From contig JAXBDG010000011.1 of assembly GCA_036320915.1 (NCBI GenBank), forward strand, positions 952,501 to 1,016,500: a stretch of DNA of 64,000 nt, in the 5' to 3' direction. Below are positions 58,839-64,000 of this stretch, in pieces. The DNA comes from Linnemannia elongata. Lineage: Eukaryota > Mortierellomycota > Mortierellomycetes > Mortierellales > Mortierellaceae. Below the pieces are notes generated by a model. That model was not told the origin of the DNA. It saw nothing but the letters and a program-made list of their open reading frames with translations, and searched no databases. The position numbers and the translations under genes were made by a program. The stretch's first letter is position 1. The number at the start of each line of letters is the position of its first letter.

Positions 58839-58988
58839 ATGACTGACGCTCGACCCGTTCGTCAAAAGAGTTTATTGTCGTTGTTCTCCCAAGAAAAAAA
58901 TCAAGAAAGTACTATCAACACCGCCACCACCATCATCATCATCACAAATACCCTAGAAAGAGCTCCATCCGCGGCCACTGCAGAATAA
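58839..58988 (+). CDS. Possible small ORF, 49 aa, function unknown
   Basis: Starts ATG in an A-rich context (ACA before ATG) with MTDARPVRQKSLLSLFSQEK, then a Thr/Ile-rich stretch and TAA. A consensus donor (AAG then GTAAGC) follows 14 nt after the stop at about 59002. The ORF may therefore sit in a spliced leader transcript, perhaps belonging to the gene at 59838, or be a tiny gene. No family recognised, and chance cannot be excluded. Confidence 0.25.
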   Translation: MTDARPVRQKSLLSLFSQEKNQESTINTATTIIIITNTLERAPSAATAE

Positions 58989-59100
58989 GAAAAATAGACA
59001 AGGTAAGCATGCAACCCCCACTCTATTCCCCTATCCATTTTCTTTTACTGGAAAAGCTGCCACTAGTAAGGCAGGATTGAAACTTGTACCTTGATCCAAC

Positions 59101-59115
59101 GAGACTGAGAGACAA

Positions 59116-59198
<83 letters not shown>

Positions 59199-59213
59199 AA
59201 GAGAAAGAAAGAG
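59101..59213. repeat. GA/GAAA purine microsatellite
   Basis: About 110 nt of GA dinucleotides regularly interrupted by GAAA at roughly 18-nt spacing. It is intergenic, upstream of the polyQ membrane-protein gene. Confidence 0.9.
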
Positions 59214-59267
59214 CACCAAAGGGCGTGGAAGAGGGAGAACGATTGTATTAAAAACAAGAAGACAGTT

Positions 59268-59525
59268 AGTGGTCGTCGAGACACTTCATATGACAATGGT
59301 GCCCTCTCTATCGCCCTGAGAAAGTTGAAGGTGGCCAGGAAGAAGGTCGAGCTCCATCCAGGCACTATCACTGAGGTATTGATAAATGAATTTTTCGATA
59401 TAACATCAAAAACGATCGTCTTTAAAGAATAAAATAATCTCGGGCACACCTCTTTGCAGCTCAGATGTGTTCTGGTAAAGGTCTTGTTGATAAACGAAAG
59501 AGAAATGCGAGTAAACAAGGGAGCG
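59268..59525 (+). other. Possible exons of an unresolved transcript
   Basis: After an AG at about 59267, a frame reads SGRRDTSYDNGALSIALRKL and then KVARKKVELHPGTITE. It ends exactly at a GTATTG donor (about 59376). An acceptor TTTGCAG at about 59459 opens LRCVLVKVLLINEREMRVNKG up to a GTAAGT donor (about 59525). The frame looks coding and phase is kept, but no start codon, stop codon or family is evident. It might be a small unannotated gene or 5' UTR exons of the gene at 59838. Confidence 0.25.
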
Positions 59526-59837
59526 GTAAGTCATAGTAGAAAGTAAAATGGCGAGAGAGTCAATTGGGAAGTAGGTAGGTTGGATTGGATTGGATCATAA
59601 AAAAAGCCCCTAGGTTGTCTGCTATTTCGGACTCTCTCTTTCAATTGTTTTCGTTGTTGCTCGCCCTGTTTTATGTCCGCCAATCACTGTGCCCTGCGTT
59701 GCATGCAGGTCATTGTGAACACATTAAGGGAACCAAACAACAAGAACGTGACAATTTTTAACCTTCACACCGCCTGTACCTTATTTATTTATTTTTTTTA
59801 ACTACTTCACCACTACACTCCTACCAGAACAACGACC

Positions 59838-59879
59838 ATGGACAGGAATCAACAGAGACAGCGCCATCACCCACCGAAT

Positions 59880-59913
<34 letters not shown>

Positions 59914-62308
59914 GGGGACAAGGACAAGAGCGGCAGCGACAGGAACAACACGATTCGCACGCAGCTAGGCACACCATTACCCCGTCTGTGCCTCGAAGGA
60001 CCCTCACCCGTCTCTCCACTACTACCCACAGCACAAAGACAAGCAGCGACGACTTTTCTGGCGACGAAATACAGCCAGGGCACCACACTAGCGCCTACCA
60101 AAATGTGCCCCATACAGGACAACGATGCAACCTTGCGATGTATCGCCCAACAGTGGTCAATCGCCAGAAAACCTTCAATTCCGACACCAACAGCGATTCA
60201 AGTGCGAGTGCATTTGAAGAGGATCCAATACCAAGGCATACAGAGGTTCCTGTACTCCAGAGCAGGCGATCATCGTCGTTCCCAACTCCACAACGCCTTC
60301 AGCCTCGTCCACAATCAACCATCTTACAGTCAAAGTCCAGAGCAGAAGCCCGCACCGCTCCTCCGGATACTCATTCGAGAAGACCAGCCAACGCCATCCA
60401 CTCAACATTCTCCCGACCAGCACCCACAACTCACAATCGTACTGAATCACAGCCTGATATGCCTAAGCAGCTCAGCTGGAAGCAACGTTCAAACGTCGAA
60501 ACCAACTCAGAATCGGACGATGTCGAGCTGGTCTCAACAGTCAGGACCGCAAGACGCGAGTCCATCACATCTTCTTTTGCCAGGATGGAAACTCGCCAAT
60601 CGAATTCTCCCAAGCAAGAACCACTCCCCGCGGCGCAGCTAGCAACACAGTCGAAAACACAACAAGAAAGAGACAGCGTACACGAATCAGACCTCCCTCA
60701 AACGGCACTTGAGAACCGGATTGGCTCGCTGAGGACATCCTTCACAGAAAAGCAGCGACTCGCACTACAAGCCATAATCTTAGGATCCCAGACAAAGGAT
60801 GCCCATCCGGCAACATTCGACACTCGGCCTTCGATTTCTAAAACAGCTACAACAGCAAACCGCGGCAAACAAGACGATGGCGAAAACAAGAGTGACCCTT
60901 TGCTGGTGGACTCCCATGTCAATGTTGCGGATTCTCCTACTTCAGCATCTACCGACTCTTATTCAGGATGCGATAGTACAGCGGGAACAGCTATAATGTG
61001 CGAACCGCCTCTGGAGACCCCAGTCGATCTACACAGGAAACGAGTATTCAGTGCGGGAGTAAAACCCAACAATGATCTTAGCAATTTTCCGCGACCTCAT
61101 GAGGAGCCAACCATGCCTAGCCGACGATACGTAGGGGTATCAGATTTGAACAAAGTATTTATCTTATCTCTTGTGGTCAATCGAATCTTCAGACATGAGG
61201 GGATGGTAGCAGCATATTGGCGCTCAAGCTTCTAACGACTTTTCGTGTATTTGTTTAGGCTTTAAATCACAGGGACGTTATCAAGAAACCGAAACGCGCC
61301 TTTGAAACAATGACCCGTTTTCCAACACCAAAAGAAAAGGGAGCAAACCCTGTGCACGACCGTACACATAGTCACGATCCTCGACAGCTGGATCAGTGCA
61401 GAGCTAACAACGACAACGGGCGGATCCAGGGCGACAAATCATCAGGAGTTAAGCGAGGAGTCTTGAACGGGACACGTGCTCGTCGATTGCAGAGCGATGC
61501 GAACGAAAGCTCCCAGAGCGATATTGCGTATCCTGCCAGTACGCTATCCTGGGCTTATCGGCGAGGGCATAGTCAGCGCAGGGGAATGAAAGGCAAGCAC
61601 CGCCAAGGATCGGGCAGTGATATAAGCTCTGATTCTGAGTACAGAGGCCCAGAAGAACGGGTCATCACAATGGCTACATCACCTGCCCCAAGAGACACAG
61701 CCGGAGTATCCCCCTCAATCCAGCGAATAAGTCGGAGGAAATCCATCTGGACGAAACCTATCATGTGGGTCCTTCGCATGTTTCTCTGGCTGGTCTTTCT
61801 TGTCGTTGTACAAATCGTGGTCATGGGACTTTTGTTCAGGTAACCTCTGGAAAGAAATGCAAAGTAATATGAGGTATAAATGTGCTATGGACTTATATTA
61901 ATTCGAGGCTGAATTCCGTTGTTTCATAGACCCATTGCGAGCAAGATCCTAGACAAGGGGCAAGTGCAGAAACCAGGAACAATCACCTACAAAGGAAGGG
62001 ATTATGTAGCTGACCGGCCAGGATATATGACGTTTCTGGAAGATGGATTCGGGACAGAGACGCTGGCGTTTTGCCAGGATCTCTTAGAGTTTTCTAACGA
62101 CCATCGGGGTCAGGTCAGGGTGGCACAACCACTTTGGGATCAAATTCTGGACCGTCTCGCTCTAGCGTACGACGTTTCAATGGATGCAGTTTCAAGGACA
62201 TATTCTGTTATCGAACGGTTGCTGACCTCTAGCTGGGCCTACTTGGAGAAAAGGAGGAAGGGCGAAAGCGAAGAGGTAGACAACCTTGAATGGCTCGCCA
62301 AAAGTTAA
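59838..62308 (+). CDS. PolyQ/Ser-rich single-pass membrane protein of unknown function
   Basis: Three exons: 59838-61154, 61259-61839, 61930-62308; 758 aa. The N-terminus has a glutamine run (about residues 14-25) and then about 560 residues of polar, Ser/Thr/Arg/Gln-rich, presumably disordered sequence. Near residue 600-633 there is one clear membrane segment (WVLRMFLWLVFLVVVQIVVM), preceded by basic residues (RISRRKSIWTKP). About 125 residues with folded character follow (TITYKGRDYVADRPGYMTFLEDGF, WDQILDRLALAYDVSMDAV, SWAYLEKRR). No signal peptide is present, so the large N-terminus is probably cytosolic or nucleoplasmic and the C-terminus lumenal. That layout occurs in nuclear-envelope and ER anchors, but I do not recognise the family. 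The stop codon overlaps an AATAAA hexamer (62307-62312). Confidence 0.82.
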
Positions 62309-62648
62309 TAAAAGATAAAAATGTGACCGTTTGTCCGTGCGATAAATGCCCAGCGCAAGTCTGCACTGCAAAGTCAGTTTGCTCGTTCTCCCTCATTACC
62401 CCCCAACACTGATCGTCAACAACCAGCAGCCCATTCACTCTACTTTCTCAAAATCGCGCTTTCGCACTACTGCATTCGGGTTTCTTTCCGCCCAAAACGA
62501 TACAAGACAGAACGCTGACCTTTACAGGGCAACACCGACAACACAAAACAACATCTGTTCCTGGCGAAAACGTGATTGCCTTGGAGTCTCTCTCTCTCAC
62601 TCTCTCGAAATCTCGAGTTCGTTCGGTCGAACCCTGGAGTGAAGCATT
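62309..62648. promoter_or_regulatory. Short intergenic promoter region
   Basis: 340 bp between the stop of the polyQ membrane protein and the next ATG. It has a CT-repeat (62587-62606) but no other recognised element. Confidence 0.4.
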
Positions 62649-64000
62649 ATGCCGATGCTGGGGCGAGCGAATTCTGGAGCACTCCAGTCGAGCGACAACC
62701 CGAAACTCTGTACGTTCATTGCATCTCGACAGACGTCCCTTATGCTACATTCCTTCTCCCTCTTGGAAAGTCTGTCCCTTTTCGGCTCGAGAACTAATAA
62801 TTTTGGTGGCGCATATTTTCAACTGACCACGTAGTTTACGACGGCCTTGTCAATGTTTGCGAGGATAATAACAACGGGATCGCAGGTTTCTTAACGTCCT
62901 TTTATAATGGTACATGAAAACTGCGCGAAATTTTCAGCTCGATTGAATGCTCGGTTCGATCGTTTGATAACTGGCACTAAACGCGTTTTGTTCATATAGG
63001 ATCCAAGTCCTCGGCAGAGACCGTGGCTGCAATGACCGAGAATCTTCAGCTCATCATTAATATGGGAAGACTTGGATCGTTGAGGCAGGCCTTTGAGCTT
63101 GGATTGACAGCGACTTCTAGCGATAAAGCAAGCCAACGTTTAGAGTGGCTTCTTCTCTCCACTTTGGCTCCTGTCCTCGCCACATCCGCCCTTGCCACCG
63201 TTTTCAGCGACGTTATCATTGCCCTCACCTCTGTAGGGGCAGCCCTGGCTATCTCGGAGAATGCACACACTGCCATTGTCAAATCCGGAGTACAGACGCG
63301 AACAAAGGCTTATTTCCATGCTATCCTTGGCATCCTGAAGGGTAAGTAGATGTTGCTACCTCGACACGTTAAAGGTGGCATCCAGTTCAATTGTTTGGTG
63401 GTCCGTTCCCTCTACTGACCATGTCCTTGGAAGTTTTAATAGAGATCACACATTTTATGAAAAATGCAACATACCCAAGTGCTTGTCCCGTCAAAATGAG
63501 TGTTTTCAAGAGCACGTCTCTCCACGACCATGACCCCACCTGGATGACCTTTCGGTTCGCCCATGTCGATGACGCTCTCACTGTGGTGTCATCTCTGCTC
63601 TCCCTATTTTGCCACCGAAGCGACTCAGCAGAGTGGCCAGTGTACAAGACAGATGACGACCAGCGAATCGCGCTGCTCAAGGTTGCTTGCTCCCTCATTG
63701 ACCTTTTCCTTCCCGATGGACAACTTGCACGAAACGATCGGAGCGGTCAACGACACATTTCGGCAAGCTCGGCTTCGATTTTCCAGCTTTATCAAGCTTG
63801 TGGTCATTGCATCAAGGAGGTCGTCTCGTTGTCAAACTTTGGCTACCGATACTATCCTGTTATATCCCGATCGATTCTGGAGATCCTTCACCACCACGTC
63901 ATGACTCTCAATCGCCGCTGCACAGAGCGGAACGCCGGGGCCGCATCTAGAACAGCAATTGTGAAAAAAGAGAAGTCCTCCGATACGAGCGAAGCGATCA
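62649..64000 (+). CDS. Helical protein of unknown function (partial, 3' end off window)
   Basis: Exons by phase: 62649-62709 (MPMLGRANSGALQ...), 62835-62909, 63000-63341, and 63443 to the right edge. Joins are clean: exon 1 ends in one base (T), exon 2 begins TT TAC GAC, exon 2 ends in G and exon 3 begins GA TCC, exon 3 ends in G and exon 4 begins AG ATC. The 319 or more visible residues are mainly helical (TENLQLIINMGRLGSLRQAF, RLEWLLLSTLAPVLATSAL) with an Ala/Val/Ile-rich stretch (ALTSVGAALAISENAHTAIV). Later comes a region with Cys/His (LFCHRSD, LYQACGHC), without an ordered zinc-finger spacing. The first intron has a strong GTACGT donor and an ACTAAT branch-like sequence. The family is unknown; helical-repeat scaffold is a guess. 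The last 544 nt remain open to the window end. Confidence 0.75.

Noticed and set aside
1..64000. CRISPR arrays, insertion sequences, LTR elements, viral insertions and rRNA
   Set aside because: No direct-repeat spacer arrays, terminal repeats with transposase or reverse transcriptase motifs, or rRNA-like sequence were seen on reading both strands.

Overview
This 64 kb window is nuclear DNA of a filamentous fungus. Genes carry many short GT-AG introns (mostly 60-150 nt), are densely packed on both strands, and encode conserved eukaryotic proteins. The mixture (formin with DAD, leukotriene-A4-hydrolase type aminopeptidase, GT10 fucosyltransferases, a GT31-GT32 fusion, long A/T and C homopolymers in introns) suggests an early-diverging fungus, most likely Mortierellomycota/Mucoromycota. 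That placement is inference from gene content; no marker gene was aligned.

Layout. 1-1897 (-): SR-type splicing factor, cut by the left edge. 3432-9099 (+): diaphanous-type formin with an apparent one-base frameshift in FH2. 9248-13033 (-): 1033-aa coiled-coil protein of unknown function. 13184-15761 (-): Vac1/Pep7-type double-FYVE endosomal protein. 15956-19217 (+): ER glucosidase II alpha. 19622-23098 (+): myotubularin phosphatase. 23238-25172 (-): REV7 (HORMA) with a large acidic insert. 25345-27923 (-): LTA4H-type aminopeptidase. 29446-30697 (+): KAE1/OSGEP of the KEOPS complex. 32067-33515 (+): membrane-anchored FkbM-like methyltransferase. 33.5-43 kb: a looser, duplicated and decaying region with a methyltransferase pseudogene, two intact intronless GT10 fucosyltransferases, a GT10 pseudogene and a GH20 hexosaminidase pseudogene. 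43046-49119 (-): DNA polymerase alpha catalytic subunit. 49698-53819 (+): multipass GT31-GT32 fusion. 53994-57726 (-): Kcs1-type inositol hexakisphosphate kinase. 59838-62308 (+): polyQ/disordered single-pass membrane protein of unknown function. 62649 to the right edge (+): helical protein of unknown function.

Themes. Several genes concern secretory-pathway glycans: glucosidase II trims N-glycans in the ER, the GT10 enzymes, the GT31-GT32 fusion and possibly the methyltransferase would act later in the Golgi. The FUT/methyltransferase/GH20 region looks like a young, evolving glycan-modification neighbourhood: tandem paralogues, DNA-level pseudogene copies, and an identical CCAAT-box context upstream of both intact fucosyltransferases. 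Vac1 and myotubularin both act on endosomal PI3P. POL1 and REV7 belong to replication and translesion synthesis. All exon boundaries were assigned by hand from GT/AG sites, reading-frame phase and family similarity; in each complete gene the exon sum is divisible by three except the formin, where one extra base is present.
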